From assembly GCF_014873945.1 (NCBI RefSeq), contig NZ_JADBEC010000001.1:310001-374000 (forward strand): a stretch of DNA of 64,000 bases, read 5' to 3'. Shown here piece after piece: positions 27,813 to 38,401 of the stretch. Origin of the DNA: Rhizobium viscosum. GTDB taxonomy: Bacteria; Pseudomonadota; Alphaproteobacteria; Rhizobiales; Rhizobiaceae. Position 1 is the stretch's first letter, and each line of letters begins with the position of its first letter. Below the pieces are notes generated by a model that worked only from the letters and a program-made list of their open reading frames with translations, searched no databases and had not been told where the DNA came from. The position numbers and the translations under genes are program-made.

Positions 27813-27887
27813 GAACGCCCGGCATTCGAGCGTTCCGACGCTGCTTCATACAGAAATTTCCGCGGGACGCAAGGCCCCGCGTGAAAT
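27813..27887 (-). terminator. terminator-like hairpin pair in the rpsQ-rplN spacer
   Basis: On the minus strand, just after the rpsQ stop, ATTTCACGCGGG / CCCGCGGAAAT (27856-27887, one bulge) is followed by TTTCTG. Further on, GAACGCTCG / CGGGCGTTC (27813-27835, one G-U pair) is followed by TTTTGCTTT. The second has the form of an intrinsic terminator. They interrupt what is a tight junction in most S10-spc clusters. Confidence 0.65.
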
Positions 27888-27889
27888 TC

Positions 27890-28129
27890 TTACTTGGCCT
27901 GGGCGGCTACGACCGTCCAGCGCTTGTCCTTGGAGATCGGTGCGCACTCCTCGATGGAGACGATATCGCCGATCTTGTACTGGTTGTTTTCGTCGTGGGC
28001 CTTGTACTTCTTGGAACGACGAACGGTCTTCTGGAGCAGCGGGTGAGCGAAACGACGCTCAACGCGAACTACGACAGTCTTCTCGTTCTTGTCGCCAACG
28101 ACGACGCCCTGCAGAATGCGCTTCGGCAT
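27890..28129 (-). CDS. rpsQ: 30S ribosomal protein S17
   Basis: 79 aa. [36 protein letters not shown] and [22 protein letters not shown] are the S17 OB-fold pattern. 12 bases after rpmC. Followed by the hairpin-containing 261-base spacer. Confidence 0.99.
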   Translation of the reverse strand: MPKRILQGVVVGDKNEKTVVVRVERRFAHPLLQKTVRRSKKYKAHDENNQYKIGDIVSIEECAPISKDKRWTVVAAQAK

Positions 28130-28141
28130 GTTTTTCTTCCT

Positions 28142-28342
28142 TTACGCCTTTGCTTCTGCCGCCTTCTGGCGGGCAATGGTTTTGACGCGGGCGATGTCCT
28201 TGCGGACTTCGTTGATGCGCGAGGACTTCTCGAGCTGGCCGGTCGCCTTCTGGAAGCGCAGGTTGAACTGCTCCTTCTTCAGGTCGGCAAGCTTGTCCTT
28301 GAGCTGGTCGGCCGTGAGGCCGCGTACTTCTTCGGCTTTCAT
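28142..28342 (-). CDS. rpmC: 50S ribosomal protein L29
   Basis: 66 aa, two-helix protein: [38 protein letters not shown], then [17 protein letters not shown]. It lies at the exit tunnel near the trigger factor and SRP contact. 12-base gaps on both sides. Confidence 0.98.
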   Translation of the reverse strand: MKAEEVRGLTADQLKDKLADLKKEQFNLRFQKATGQLEKSSRINEVRKDIARVKTIARQKAAEAKA

Positions 28343-28354
28343 CGTGCCTTCTCC

Positions 28355-28768
28355 TTACTCTGCGATGCGCTGTACGAAGCGCGTCTTGACCGAGAGCTTG
28401 GCCGAGCCGAGGCGAAGCGCTTCACGCGCGATTTCCTCGGAGACACCGTCGATCTCGAACATCATACGACCGGGCTTGACCTTGCATGCCCAGTATTCCA
28501 CGGAACCCTTACCCTTACCCATACGGACTTCGGTAGGCTTTGCAGTTACCGGAACGTCCGGGAACACGCGGATCCAAACACGGCCGGCGCGCTTCATGTA
28601 ACGCGTGATCGCGCGGCGGGCCGCTTCGATCTCACGTGCGTTAACGCGGTTCGGCTCCTGGGCCTTCAGGCCGAATTCGCCGAAGGCAAGGTCGGAACCG
28701 CCCTTGGCAACGCCCTTGATGCGGCCCTTGAACTGCTTGCGGTACTTAGTACGCTTTGGCTGCAACAT
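28355..28768 (-). CDS. rplP: 50S ribosomal protein L16
   Basis: 137 aa. [19 protein letters not shown] at the N-terminus and [31 protein letters not shown] in the middle are diagnostic of L16, which organises the A-site side of the peptidyl transferase centre. 38 bases after rpsC. Confidence 0.99.
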   Translation of the reverse strand: MLQPKRTKYRKQFKGRIKGVAKGGSDLAFGEFGLKAQEPNRVNAREIEAARRAITRYMKRAGRVWIRVFPDVPVTAKPTEVRMGKGKGSVEYWACKVKPGRMMFEIDGVSEEIAREALRLGSAKLSVKTRFVQRIAE

Positions 28769-28806
28769 TTTCTTACTTCTCCGAGCTTATCTTTCGCCAG
28801 CGCTAA

Positions 28807-29541
28807 TTACGCGTTGTCGCGTTCGCGGCGACGATCGCCACGGTCGCGTTCGCGGCTTGCCGGGCCCTGTGCGTCGCCTTCCAGCGCGCGGCGTTCGGAA
28901 GCCATCGGATCGTGCTCAAGGATTTCGCCCTTGAAGATCCAGACCTTGATGCCGCAGATGCCGAATGCGGTTTCGGCTTCAGCCGTACCGTAATCGATGT
29001 CGGCGCGCAGGGTGTGCAGCGGAACGCGGCCTTCGCGGTACCATTCCGTACGAGCGATTTCTGCACCGCCGAGACGGCCGGCGCAGGTGATCTTGATGCC
29101 TTCGGCACCGAGACGCATCGCAGACTGAACGGCGCGCTTCATGGCGCGGCGGAAAGCCACGCGGCGCTCGAGCTGCTGGGCGATCGACTGAGCAACGAGC
29201 GTTGCGTCGATTTCCGGCTTGCGCACTTCAACGATGTTGAGGTGCGTTTCGGAGTTCGTCATGTCCGACAGCTTCTTGCGGAGCTTGTCGATATCGGCGC
29301 CCTTGCGGCCGATGATCAGGCCCGGACGGGCCGAGTGGATCGTGACGCGGCACTTCTTGTGCGGACGCTCGATGACCACCTTGGAGATACCGGCCTGCTT
29401 CAGTTCGCTCATGACGAACTTCCGCATCTTCAGGTCTTCGTGCAGGAGCTGACCGTATTCGGCATTGTCCGCGAACCAGCGGCTATCCCAAGTACGGTTG
29501 ATGCCAAGACGGAAACCAATCGGATTGATTTTCTGACCCAT
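28807..29541 (-). CDS. rpsC: 30S ribosomal protein S3
   Basis: 244 aa. N-terminal [24 protein letters not shown] domain with [18 protein letters not shown] (about 76-93), and the C-terminal domain with [22 protein letters not shown]. The tail is rich in Arg/Asp. S3 forms the mRNA entry gate. Its ATG shares one base with the rplV stop (TAATG). Confidence 0.99.
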   Translation of the reverse strand: MGQKINPIGFRLGINRTWDSRWFADNAEYGQLLHEDLKMRKFVMSELKQAGISKVVIERPHKKCRVTIHSARPGLIIGRKGADIDKLRKKLSDMTNSETHLNIVEVRKPEIDATLVAQSIAQQLERRVAFRRAMKRAVQSAMRLGAEGIKITCAGRLGGAEIARTEWYREGRVPLHTLRADIDYGTAEAETAFGICGIKVWIFKGEILEHDPMASERRALEGDAQGPASRERDRGDRRRERDNA

Positions 29542-29930
29542 TATGCGGCCTCCTCTTGTGCCTGCACTTCACGAACGACGATCGTCAGGTGAGCGAACGG
29601 ACGTTCGATACGCGATGCGCGGCCGCGGCCACGAGCGTGGAAGCGCTTCATGACGATCGACTTGCCGACATAGGCCTCGGCGACGACGAGAGCGTCGACG
29701 TCGAGGTCATGGTTGTTCTCGGCGTTGGCGATCGCAGATTCGAGCGTCTTCTTGACGGCGCCTGCGATACGCTTGCGGGAGAATTCCAGCTCAGCGAGTG
29801 CGCGTTCGACCTTCTTGCCGCGGATAGCCGCAGCAACCAGGTTGAGCTTCTGTGGGCTGACGCGGAGCGTACGGGCGACTGCTTGCGCCTCGTTGTCCTT
29901 CAGCCGGCGTTCGGCTTTAGCCTTACCCAT
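29541..29930 (-). CDS. rplV: 50S ribosomal protein L22
   Basis: 129 aa. [26 protein letters not shown] and the C-terminal [23 protein letters not shown] identify L22. Its beta-hairpin lines the exit tunnel and is a macrolide-resistance site. One base overlap with rpsC, 2 bases after rpsS. Confidence 0.99.
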   Translation of the reverse strand: MGKAKAERRLKDNEAQAVARTLRVSPQKLNLVAAAIRGKKVERALAELEFSRKRIAGAVKKTLESAIANAENNHDLDVDALVVAEAYVGKSIVMKRFHARGRGRASRIERPFAHLTIVVREVQAQEEAA

Positions 29931-29932
29931 CG

Positions 29933-30211
29933 TTACTTCCTCTTTGCCTTCTTGTCCGCGCCGTGACCGTAATAGGTACGGGTCGGAGAGAATTCACCGA
30001 ATTTGTGACCGACCATGTCTTCATTGACGCTGACCGGAACATGCTTGCTGCCGTTGTAGACGCCGAAGGTGAGACCAACGAACTGCGGCAGGATCGTAGA
30101 GCGACGGCTCCAGATCTTGATTACTTCTGCACGTCCGCCTTCACGAACCTTCTCAGCCTTCTTGAGAAGATAGCCGTCAACAAACGGACCTTTCCATACT
30201 GAACGAGCCAT
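29933..30211 (-). CDS. rpsS: 30S ribosomal protein S19
   Basis: 92 aa. [45 protein letters not shown] and [18 protein letters not shown] are the S19 signature. It is at the head of the small subunit, next to S13. 15 bases after rplB. Confidence 0.99.
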   Translation of the reverse strand: MARSVWKGPFVDGYLLKKAEKVREGGRAEVIKIWSRRSTILPQFVGLTFGVYNGSKHVPVSVNEDMVGHKFGEFSPTRTYYGHGADKKAKRK

Positions 30212-30226
30212 TGAGGACTTCCTCTC

Positions 30227-31063
30227 TTACTTCTTGCGCTGATGACGCGAGCGCATAATGAACTTGTCGGTCGCCTTGTTAGAGCGAGTGCGCTTGCCTT
30301 TAGTCGGCTTGCCCCACGGCGTCACCGGATGGCGACCACCAGAGGTGCGGCCTTCACCACCACCGTGCGGATGGTCGACCGGGTTCATGACGACGCCGCG
30401 GTTATGCGGACGCTTGCCGCGCCAAACGGTACGACCGGCCTTGCCGTCGTTGATGTTGGCATGGTCAGGGTTCGATACAGCACCGATCGAAGCAAGGCAT
30501 GTACCGTGCACCAGGCGCTGTTCACCCGAGTTCAGACGCAGGATCGCCATGCCCTGGTCGCGACCAACGAGCTGTGCGTAGGAACCGGCGGAGCGGGCGA
30601 TCTGACCGCCCTTGCCCGGCTTCATTTCCACGTTGTGGATGATGGAGCCGACCGGGATGTACTGCAGCGGCATCGTGTTGCCGGGTTTGACGTCAACGGC
30701 CTTGTCCGAAGCGATGACCTTGTCGCCGGCAGCAAGGCGCTGCGGAGCGATGATGTAGGCCTGTTCGCCGTCGGTGTAGGTGACGAGCGCGATGAAAGCC
30801 GTGCGGTTCGGATCGTATTCGATACGCTCGACGGTGCCTTCGACATCGAATTTACGACGCTTGAAGTCCACCAGACGGTAGCTGCGCTTGTGACCGCCGC
30901 CGATAAAGCGGGCAGTGATGCGACCGAGGTTGTTACGACCGCCGCTCTTGGTCAGACCTTCCGTCAGCGCCTTGACCGGCTTGCCCTTGTAGAGGCCCGA
31001 ACGGTCGACGATGACCAGCTGGCGCTGGCTCGGGGTCGTCGGATTGAAAGTTTTCAATGCCAT
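30227..31063 (-). CDS. rplB: 50S ribosomal protein L2
   Basis: 278 aa. [38 protein letters not shown] and the C-terminal [33 protein letters not shown], which carries the histidine implicated in peptidyl transferase function. 11 bases after rplW. Confidence 0.99.
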   Translation of the reverse strand: MALKTFNPTTPSQRQLVIVDRSGLYKGKPVKALTEGLTKSGGRNNLGRITARFIGGGHKRSYRLVDFKRRKFDVEGTVERIEYDPNRTAFIALVTYTDGEQAYIIAPQRLAAGDKVIASDKAVDVKPGNTMPLQYIPVGSIIHNVEMKPGKGGQIARSAGSYAQLVGRDQGMAILRLNSGEQRLVHGTCLASIGAVSNPDHANINDGKAGRTVWRGKRPHNRGVVMNPVDHPHGGGEGRTSGGRHPVTPWGKPTKGKRTRSNKATDKFIMRSRHQRKK

Positions 31064-31074
31064 CTTTTTATTCC

Positions 31075-31368
31075 TCAGAGACCGGTGGAGACGTCGATCG
31101 TCTGGCCTTCAGCCAACGTCACGACAGCCTTCTTCACGTCCTGCTGCTTGCCGACAAAACCGCGGAAACGGCGGGTCTTGCCCTTGCGCAGCAGAGTGTT
31201 GACAGCCGTAACCTTGACGCCGAAGAGCGCCTCGACTGCAGCCTTGATTTCCGGCTTCGTCGCCTTCTTGGCGACATTGAAAACAACCTGGTTGTTTTCC
31301 GATACCAGCGTGGACTTTTCGGTGATCGCAGGAGAAACGATCACATCGTAGTGGCGAAGATCGGTCAC
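31075..31368 (-). CDS. rplW: 50S ribosomal protein L23
   Basis: 97 aa. [45 protein letters not shown] is the L23 pattern. L23 docks trigger factor and SRP at the tunnel exit. The ATG overlaps the rplD stop by 4 bases. Confidence 0.99.
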   Translation of the reverse strand: MTDLRHYDVIVSPAITEKSTLVSENNQVVFNVAKKATKPEIKAAVEALFGVKVTAVNTLLRKGKTRRFRGFVGKQQDVKKAVVTLAEGQTIDVSTGL

Positions 31369-31985
31369 TTGAATCGCTCCTCTAGCGCTTCAACGGCAGC
31401 CTTGGAAAGCACGAGCTTGCCGCGGCGGACGATGTCGTAAACATTGATGCCCTGGATCGGCAGAACATCGACGTTCGGGATGTTCTGGGCAGCGAGCTTG
31501 AAGTTACCGTCGAGCTCGGCACCGCCGATGAAGAGAGCGTTGGTCAGGCCGAGCGATGCGAATACACCGGCAAGAGCCTTGGTCTTTGCTTCTGTAGCAA
31601 CGAGATCGTCGATGACGATCAGCTCGTCAGCCTTGATCTTGGCGGACAGGGCGTGACGCAGGCCAAGTGCGCGAACCTTCTTGGGAAGGTCGTGCTCATG
31701 GCTGCGAGCGACCGGGCCGTGAGCCTTACCACCGCCGCGGAACTGCGGAGCACGAGCCGAATGGTGACGAGCGCGGCCCGTACCCTTCTGCTTGTACATC
31801 TTGGCGCCGGTGCGCGAAACGTCCGCGCGGCCCTTTGCCTGGTGAGTGCCCTGCTGCTTCTTGGCAAGCTGCCAGCGGATGACGCGGGCGAGGATGTCTT
31901 CGCGGGGCTCGAGACCGAAAATCGCATCAGAAAGGGAAACCTTCCCAGCGTCTTTGCCCTCGAGGGTCTTGACGTTCAATTCCAT
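31365..31985 (-). CDS. rplD: 50S ribosomal protein L4
   Basis: 206 aa from the ATG at 31985 ([20 protein letters not shown] upstream). [30 protein letters not shown] is the tunnel-lining loop. In enterobacteria L4 represses its own S10 operon through the leader RNA; whether that occurs here cannot be read. 13 bases after rplC. Confidence 0.98.
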   Translation of the reverse strand: MELNVKTLEGKDAGKVSLSDAIFGLEPREDILARVIRWQLAKKQQGTHQAKGRADVSRTGAKMYKQKGTGRARHHSARAPQFRGGGKAHGPVARSHEHDLPKKVRALGLRHALSAKIKADELIVIDDLVATEAKTKALAGVFASLGLTNALFIGGAELDGNFKLAAQNIPNVDVLPIQGINVYDIVRRGKLVLSKAAVEALEERFK

Positions 31986-31998
31986 TGGTCTGGCTCCC

Positions 31999-32640
31999 TT
32001 ACTTCGCTGCCGACTTGACGGCGTCGCGCACGATGATCCAGGCACCCTTGGAACCGGGTACTGCACCCTTGATCAGGATCAGACCGCGATCTTCATCGGT
32101 CGAAACGACTTCAAGGTTCTGCGTCGTCACGCGCGTCTGGCCCATGTGACCAGCCATCTTCTTGTTCTTGAAAACCTTGCCCGGATCCTGACGCGAACCC
32201 GTCGAGCCATGCGAACGGTGCGAAACAGACACACCGTGCGTAGCGCGAAGACCGCCGAAGCCGTGGCGCTTCATGGCGCCGGCAAAGCCCTTACCAATCG
32301 TCGTGCCGGTGACATCGACGAGCTGACCAGCAGCAAAGTGACCAGCCTTGAGCTCGGTGCCAATGTCGAGCAGGTTGTCTTCCGAAACCCGGAATTCCTG
32401 CAGCTTGGCCTTCGGCTCAACGTTAGCAACGGCGAAATTGCCGCGCATGGCCTTGGACGTGTTCTTTACCTTGGCCTGGCCAGCACCGAGCTGAAGCGCG
32501 GTATAGCCATTCTTTTCTACGGTGCGCTGGGCCACAACCTGGCAGCCATCCAAACGCAGTACCGTTACAGGGACATGCTCGCCGGCGTCGTTGTAGACGC
32601 GGGTCATTCCCACCTTCTGTGCAATCACACCTGAACGCAT
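31999..32640 (-). CDS. rplC: 50S ribosomal protein L3
   Basis: 213 aa. [16 protein letters not shown] at the N-terminus and [52 protein letters not shown] in the conserved loop reaching the peptidyl transferase centre. 33 bases after rpsJ. Confidence 0.99.
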   Translation of the reverse strand: MRSGVIAQKVGMTRVYNDAGEHVPVTVLRLDGCQVVAQRTVEKNGYTALQLGAGQAKVKNTSKAMRGNFAVANVEPKAKLQEFRVSEDNLLDIGTELKAGHFAAGQLVDVTGTTIGKGFAGAMKRHGFGGLRATHGVSVSHRSHGSTGSRQDPGKVFKNKKMAGHMGQTRVTTQNLEVVSTDEDRGLILIKGAVPGSKGAWIIVRDAVKSAAK

Positions 32641-32673
32641 CGGTTCAATCCTTCCAACTCAGCTCGAGCAAGC

Positions 32674-32982
32674 TCAGAGCTTGATCTCAACATCGACACC
32701 GGCGGCGAGATCGAGCTTCATCAGCGCGTCTACCGTCTGCGGGGTCGGGTCTACGATGTCGAGCAGGCGCTTATGCGTGCGCATCTCGAACTGTTCGCGG
32801 CTCTTCTTGTCGATGTGCGGGGACCGGTTGACCGTAAACTTCTCGATGCGGGTCGGAAGCGGAACGGGGCCCCGGACGCTTGCACCGGTGCGCTTCGCCG
32901 TCGACACGATCTCGCGCGTGGAAGCATCGAGAATCCGGTGATCGAACGCCTTCAGGCGAATGCGGATATTTTGGCCGTTCAT
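32674..32982 (-). CDS. rpsJ: 30S ribosomal protein S10 (NusE)
   Basis: 102 aa. [26 protein letters not shown] and [33 protein letters not shown] identify S10, which also acts as NusE in antitermination with NusB and NusG (nusG is in this window). First gene of the S10 block, 307 bases after tuf1. Confidence 0.99.
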   Translation of the reverse strand: MNGQNIRIRLKAFDHRILDASTREIVSTAKRTGASVRGPVPLPTRIEKFTVNRSPHIDKKSREQFEMRTHKRLLDIVDPTPQTVDALMKLDLAAGVDVEIKL

Positions 32983-33289
32983 TCGACGTTATCCTTGTGT
33001 TTGTTTTTCCACATGTCTTTGGGCAAGACACGGGTTGTTCTTTCTTCCTAAGGCGGACCACCGGTTTCAAAGATCGAGAGAGACGCCTGTTACGGCACCC
33101 CTATCCACTCTTCAGGGCCTTTTGACCCACCTTATTGTTTGTTTAGTCGCCGCTTCGTCATCCAAAGCGTTACGCAAATCGCGCTCGCGCGCCATTTGCA
33201 ACATTTCTGTGTAATAAGCAAGCGGCTTGCGCCGCCTGCATCATAATAATGTCATCGAATCGGCTGCCCCACCGGAGCAGCCGAAGGAA
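32983..33289 (-). other. tuf1-rpsJ spacer: expected S10 promoter and leader region, with two hairpins
   Basis: 307 bases without a gene. A hairpin follows the tuf1 stop: CGGCTGCTCC, GGT, GGGGCAGCCG on the minus strand (33261-33283, one wobble). A second, GCAAAT...ATTTGC with inner CGCGC/GCGCG, lies at 33174-33199. Neither has a U-tract. A separate promoter for the S10 block is likely here, but I could not pick one with consensus spacing. Confidence 0.5.
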
Positions 33290-34465
33290 TTATTCGATGA
33301 TGGAAGCGACGATGCCTGCACCGACGGTGCGGCCGCCTTCGCGGATCGCGAAGCGAAGCTTTTCTTCCATCGCGATCGGAACGATCAGCTCGACGTCAAC
33401 GGTGACGTTGTCGCCAGGCATAACCATTTCCGTGCCTTCCGGAAGCGTCACGATGCCCGTCACATCCGTCGTGCGGAAGTAGAACTGCGGACGGTAGTTC
33501 GTGAAGAACGGCGTATGACGGCCGCCCTCTTCCTTCGTCAGGATGTAGGCTTCTGCCTTGAACTTCTTGTGCGGCTTGACAGAGCCCGGCTTGCACAGGA
33601 TCTGACCACGCTCGACGCCGTCACGGTTCACACCGCGAACCAGAGCGCCGATGTTGTCGCCGGCCTGGCCCTGGTCGAGCAGCTTGCGGAACATTTCAAC
33701 GCCGGTCACCGTCGTCTTCGAGGTCGGACGAATGCCGACGATTTCGACTTCTTCACCAACCTTGACGATACCGCGCTCGACGCGGCCGGTCACAACCGTA
33801 CCACGGCCGGAGATCGAGAACACGTCTTCGATCGGCATCAGGAACGGCTGGTCGATCGGACGCTCAGGCGTCGGGATATAGGCGTCAACCTGAGCCATCA
33901 GCTCGCGGATCGCGTCTTCGCCGATCTTCTTGTCAGAATCTTCAAGAGCAGCAAGCGCCGAACCCTTGACGACCGGGATGTCGTCGCCCGGGAAGTCGTA
34001 GGACGACAGAAGTTCGCGAACTTCCAGTTCGACGAGTTCGAGAAGCTCGGCGTCGTCAACCTGGTCGACCTTGTTGAGGAACACGACGATTGCCGGAACG
34101 CCAACCTGGCGGGCGAGCAGGATGTGCTCGCGCGTCTGCGGCATCGGGCCGTCGGCTGCAGAGCAGACCAGGATCGCGCCGTCCATCTGCGCGGCACCCG
34201 TGATCATGTTCTTCACATAGTCGGCGTGGCCGGGGCAGTCGACGTGCGCATAGTGACGGTTCGGCGTCTCATACTCGACGTGGGCCGTCGAAATGGTGAT
34301 GCCGCGTGCCTTTTCTTCCGGCGCTGCGTCGATCTGGTCATACGCCTTGAACTCACCGAAGTACTTCGTGATCGCTGCCGTCAGAGACGTCTTGCCGTGG
34401 TCAACGTGGCCGATCGTGCCAATGTTGACGTGCGGCTTGTTGCGCTCAAACTTACTCTTTGCCAT
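33290..34465 (-). CDS. tuf1: elongation factor Tu (copy 1)
   Basis: 391 aa GTPase that delivers aminoacyl-tRNA to the ribosome. G1 [11 protein letters not shown] (about 19-29), G3 [12 protein letters not shown] (about 81-92), G4 NKVDQVDD (about 136-143), then domains II and III ending in [14 protein letters not shown]. The protein is identical to that of tuf2 at 52924. In DNA, the 495 bases 33294-33787 match tuf2 exactly, while scattered silent differences lie outside. Downstream of fusA by 66 bases, as in the str operon. Confidence 0.99.
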   Translation of the reverse strand: MAKSKFERNKPHVNIGTIGHVDHGKTSLTAAITKYFGEFKAYDQIDAAPEEKARGITISTAHVEYETPNRHYAHVDCPGHADYVKNMITGAAQMDGAILVCSAADGPMPQTREHILLARQVGVPAIVVFLNKVDQVDDAELLELVELEVRELLSSYDFPGDDIPVVKGSALAALEDSDKKIGEDAIRELMAQVDAYIPTPERPIDQPFLMPIEDVFSISGRGTVVTGRVERGIVKVGEEVEIVGIRPTSKTTVTGVEMFRKLLDQGQAGDNIGALVRGVNRDGVERGQILCKPGSVKPHKKFKAEAYILTKEEGGRHTPFFTNYRPQFYFRTTDVTGIVTLPEGTEMVMPGDNVTVDVELIVPIAMEEKLRFAIREGGRTVGAGIVASIIE

Positions 34466-34522
34466 TTTCGGCTCTCCATTCTTTGGCCCCGAGGGGCGCT
34501 AATTCTTGTTCTCGGTCAATTG

Positions 34523-34550
34523 GTATTCCGGTCACTTCTGACCGGAATAC
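34523..34550 (-). other. perfect hairpin overlapping the fusA stop codon
   Basis: GTATTCCGGTCA / TGACCGGAATAC, a perfect 12-base stem with a 4-base loop. On the minus strand the left arm encodes the last fusA codons and the TGA stop begins the right arm. It has no U-tract, so it is more likely an mRNA stability or processing element between fusA and tuf1 than a terminator. Confidence 0.7.
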
Positions 34551-36631
34551 TTTGCCTGGATTTCGGTTGCGACGTTCGACGGGACCGGCGAGTAGTGATC
34601 GAAGGTCATCGTGTACTGTGCACGGCCCTGCGACATGGAGCGCAGGTTATCGACGTACTTGAACATGTTGGCCAGCGGAACGTTGGCGTTGATGACAACG
34701 GCCACACCACGGCTCTCCTGACCCTGGATCTGACCACGGCGAGAGTTGAGATCGCCGATAACGTCGCCGACGTAATCTTCCGGAGTAACGACTTCGACCT
34801 TCATCATTGGCTCGAGGAGCTGAGCGCCGGCCTTCTTCGCTGCTTCACGGAAGCAAGCGCGGGAAGCGATTTCGAACGCCAGGACCGAGGAGTCGACGTC
34901 GTGGAAGGCGCCGTCGATGAGGGTCGCCTTGACGCCCAGCATCGGGAAGCCTGCCAGCGGGCCGGAAGACAGAACGCTTTCGATACCCTTCTGAACGCCC
35001 GGGATGTATTCCTTCGGAACAGCACCGCCGACGATCTTGGATTCGAACTTGAAGTCGTCGCCTTCAGGGTTCGGTTCGAAGACGATCTTGACGCGCGCGA
35101 ACTGGCCGGTACCACCCGACTGCTTCTTGTGCGTGTAGTCTTCTTCGTGCTGGCGCGTGATGGTTTCGCGGTAAGCAACCTGCGGCGCGCCGACATTTGC
35201 TTCAACCTTGAACTCACGGCGCATGCGGTCGACGATGATGTCGAGATGCAGTTCGCCCATGCCGGCAATAATCGTCTGGCCAGATTCCTGGTCCGTCTTC
35301 ACGCGGAAGGACGGATCTTCTGCTGCCAGGCGGTTGAGCGCGAGGCCCATCTTTTCCTGGTCGCCCTTGGACTTCGGCTCGATGGCGATCTGGATGACCG
35401 GTTCAGGGAATTCCATGCGCTCGAGGATAACCGGCTTCAGCGGGTCGCAGAGCGTGTCACCCGTCGTGGTCTCCTTGAGACCTGCGAGAGCAACGATGTC
35501 GCCGGCAAAGGCTTCTTCGATGTCTTCACGCGAGTTGGAGTGCATCTGCAGCATGCGGCCGACGCGCTCGCGCTTGTCCTTGACCGTGTTCATGACCGAC
35601 GAGCCCTTTTCCAGCTTGCCGGAATAGATACGGGCGAAGGTGAGCGAACCGACGAAGGGGTCGTTCATGATCTTGAACGCGAGCATGGAAAGCGGCTCGG
35701 CATCGTCTGCATGACGCTCGATTTCGGCTTCCGTCTTGAAGTCGATACCCTTGATCGCCGGAATGTCGAGCGGCGACGGGAGGTAGTCGACAACGGCGTC
35801 GAGCAGCGGCTGAACGCCCTTGTTCTTGAACGCAGTGCCGCAGAACATCGGGTGGAACTTGACGTCGATCGTGCCGCGACGAACGAGTTCGCGGATCTTG
35901 TCGTTGTCGGGCATGTTGCCTTCGAGGTAGGCTTCCATCGCGGCTTCGTCGATCTCGACAACGGTCTCGATCAGCTTTTCGCGATATTCTTCAGCCTTGG
36001 CCTTCATGTCTTCCGGGATCTCAACGACGTCCCACTGGGCGCCGAGCGATTCGTCGCGCCAGATGAGAGCGTTCATCTCGACCAGGTCGATAACGCCCTT
36101 GAAGTCGCTTTCAGCGCCGATCGGCAGCTGCATGACGACAGCGATCGCACCCAGGCGGGTCTTGATCATCTCGACCGAGCGGTAGAAGTCCGCGCCGGTC
36201 TTGTCCATCTTGTTGCAGAAGATCATACGCGGAACGTTGTACTTCTCGGCCTGACGCCAGACGGTTTCCGTCTGCGGCTCAACACCGGCGTTGGCGTCGA
36301 GCAGCGCAATGGCGCCGTCGAGAACGCGAAGCGAACGCTCGACTTCGATGGTGAAGTCGACGTGGCCTGGAGTGTCGATGATATTGAAGCGGCGCATCTT
36401 GCCGTCACGGCCCTTCCAGAAGGTCGTGGTAGCAGCGGACGTGATCGTGATGCCACGCTCCTGCTCCTGCTCCATCCAGTCCATCGTGGCTGCGCCATCG
36501 TGGACTTCGCCGATCTTATGCGACTTGCCGGTGTAATAAAGAATACGCTCGGTCGTCGTGGTCTTGCCGGCGTCGATGTGCGCCATGATACCGAAATTGC
36601 GGTAGTCTTCGATCTTATATTCGCGAGCCAT
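34532..36631 (-). CDS. fusA: elongation factor G
   Basis: 699 aa translocation GTPase. G1 [19 protein letters not shown] (about 18-36), G2 RGITI, G3 [17 protein letters not shown]4 [10 protein letters not shown], then domains II-V ([17 protein letters not shown] in domain III/IV, and a C-terminal [25 protein letters not shown]). Standard str-operon position between rpsG (29-base gap) and tuf1. Ends within a perfect hairpin. Confidence 0.99.
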   Translation of the reverse strand: MAREYKIEDYRNFGIMAHIDAGKTTTTERILYYTGKSHKIGEVHDGAATMDWMEQEQERGITITSAATTTFWKGRDGKMRRFNIIDTPGHVDFTIEVERSLRVLDGAIALLDANAGVEPQTETVWRQAEKYNVPRMIFCNKMDKTGADFYRSVEMIKTRLGAIAVVMQLPIGAESDFKGVIDLVEMNALIWRDESLGAQWDVVEIPEDMKAKAEEYREKLIETVVEIDEAAMEAYLEGNMPDNDKIRELVRRGTIDVKFHPMFCGTAFKNKGVQPLLDAVVDYLPSPLDIPAIKGIDFKTEAEIERHADDAEPLSMLAFKIMNDPFVGSLTFARIYSGKLEKGSSVMNTVKDKRERVGRMLQMHSNSREDIEEAFAGDIVALAGLKETTTGDTLCDPLKPVILERMEFPEPVIQIAIEPKSKGDQEKMGLALNRLAAEDPSFRVKTDQESGQTIIAGMGELHLDIIVDRMRREFKVEANVGAPQVAYRETITRQHEEDYTHKKQSGGTGQFARVKIVFEPNPEGDDFKFESKIVGGAVPKEYIPGVQKGIESVLSSGPLAGFPMLGVKATLIDGAFHDVDSSVLAFEIASRACFREAAKKAGAQLLEPMMKVEVVTPEDYVGDVIGDLNSRRGQIQGQESRGVAVVINANVPLANMFKYVDNLRSMSQGRAQYTMTFDHYSPVPSNVATEIQAKYSGQK

Positions 36632-36660
36632 AATGGACTGCCTTTCGATATCGTTCGGGA

Positions 36661-37161
<501 letters not shown>

Positions 37162-37213
37162 CTACCACGCGGAGGACTTCGCGCAGCGCCGGGGATTTCA
37201 CTTTCAAGCCTTT

Positions 37214-37231
37214 CCGGGCGGTATCGCCCGG
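37214..37231 (-). other. hairpin in the rpsL-rpsG spacer
   Basis: CCGGGCG, GTAT, CGCCCGG, a perfect 7-base stem 8 bases after the rpsL stop. In enterobacteria the rpsL-rpsG spacer is the S7 repressor target; whether this structure plays the same role is inference only. Confidence 0.5.
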
Positions 37232-37238
37232 GGCGAAA

Positions 37239-37610
37239 TTACTTCGGACGCTTCGCACCGTACTTGGAACGGCGCTGCTTGCGGTTCTTGACACCCTGGG
37301 TATCGAGAACGCCGCGGATGATGTGGTAACGGACACCCGGAAGGTCCTTGACGCGGCCGCCACGGATCATGACGACAGAGTGTTCCTGAAGGTTGTGACC
37401 TTCGCCGGGAATGTAACCAATGACTTCGAAGCCGTTGGTGAGGCGGATCTTTGCGACCTTACGCAGAGCCGAGTTCGGCTTCTTCGGCGTCGTGGTGTAG
37501 ACGCGGGTGCAAACGCCGCGCTTCTGCGGGTTCTCCTGAAGAGCGGGAACCTTGTTACGCTTTACGTTCGCCTGGCGAGGCTTGCGGATCAGCTGGTTTA
37601 CGGTAGGCAT
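37239..37610 (-). CDS. rpsL: 30S ribosomal protein S12
   Basis: 123 aa. [45 protein letters not shown] and [25 protein letters not shown]. The two lysines that give streptomycin sensitivity (in TTPKKPNS and GRVKDLPG) are wild type. S12 is the decoding-centre protein. First gene of the str operon. Confidence 0.99.
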   Translation of the reverse strand: MPTVNQLIRKPRQANVKRNKVPALQENPQKRGVCTRVYTTTPKKPNSALRKVAKIRLTNGFEVIGYIPGEGHNLQEHSVVMIRGGRVKDLPGVRYHIIRGVLDTQGVKNRKQRRSKYGAKRPK

Positions 37611-38107
37611 TCAACCATCCCTTACGTTTGTCTCAGTACCCTTGCGGGCTCGAACTTCGCCGTTTCCGGCATTGCCACACATATTTCCCTCAATGCGCAA
37701 AATATGGCCCGATCCGCTTCCGCAGATGGACCACATAGAGCAGAGGACGCAAAAGAGATGCGTCATGCGTGCAGCATCATGACTTCAACGTGCGTATAGA
37801 ACCTTGTTTGAGGCGATCTTCAGGGCGCGTCGCCCCAAACAGCCAAACCTCACATGGGATCTGATGGCGGGCGTACTACTGGTTTCCACTCTGTTCGTCA
37901 AGGCCGGTTAAGAAATAATCTCCGTCCCAACGGCTTGAAAAGCCCTGTGCGCGCGCTGTTTACAGGCTCTTTAGGGCGATTAAGGATACCCGGCAAGATA
38001 AACTTGGGCATTGCAGCAAAAACAGATAGGAATCAGTATTTGCAGACATCAAGCCCTTGTATGGGGTCTGCATATTGCGATTCTCATAGAGCCGAAGGAC
38101 AAAAAGG
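37611..38107. promoter_or_regulatory. divergent promoter region between rpsL and the 97-codon gene
   Basis: 497 non-coding bases that must hold the str promoter (minus) and the promoter of the small plus-strand gene. A weak minus-strand candidate is CTGAAG, 17 bases, TCTATA (around 37795-37823). TGCAGAC / GTCTGCA (38041-38047 with 38066-38072) forms a stem ahead of the plus-strand gene. No ORF in this stretch looks real. Confidence 0.4.
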
Positions 38108-38401
38108 ATGATCGGGACACCGGACAATGACAATAATTTCGACGGACCGATGATCTTCATCATCATCGGCAAGGGCTACGAATCCGACACGAGCGAGGGC
38201 GTGGACCTGCACGTCATGCTGAAGGCCGCCGATGACGACAGCGCCGTGCGCGAAGCCCTGAACGCGCTTGCAGAGGAAGGTTTCATCGAAGCTGATCTCG
38301 ACCAGATCGGCATGTTGACCGAAGTGCCCTCCGAAGAGCCGCATGCCTCTGCCTATCAGGGAGCCCTCGACGGCGAAGTCTCGATCATCCGCTTCAGCTA
38401 A
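38108..38401 (+). CDS. conserved-looking small acidic protein of unknown function
   Basis: 97 aa, ribosome site GAAGG nine bases before ATG. Acidic and soluble: after DNDNNFDGP comes a hydrophobic strand MIFIIIGKGYES, then VDLHVMLKAADDDSAVREALNALAEEGFIEADLDQIGML, suggesting a compact alpha/beta domain. I do not recognise the family. It interrupts the plus strand between two highly expressed minus-strand operons. Confidence 0.65.
   Translation: MIGTPDNDNNFDGPMIFIIIGKGYESDTSEGVDLHVMLKAADDDSAVREALNALAEEGFIEADLDQIGMLTEVPSEEPHASAYQGALDGEVSIIRFS

Noticed and set aside
18774..27887. Operon-internal hairpins as copies of a repeated element (REP/RIME-like)
   Set aside because: The stems share no common sequence on comparison by eye; they are independent inverted repeats.
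32983..33289. Possibility that the stems after tuf1 end the str transcript
   Set aside because: Both stems lack a U-tract on the minus strand. I record them as structures but not as terminators.
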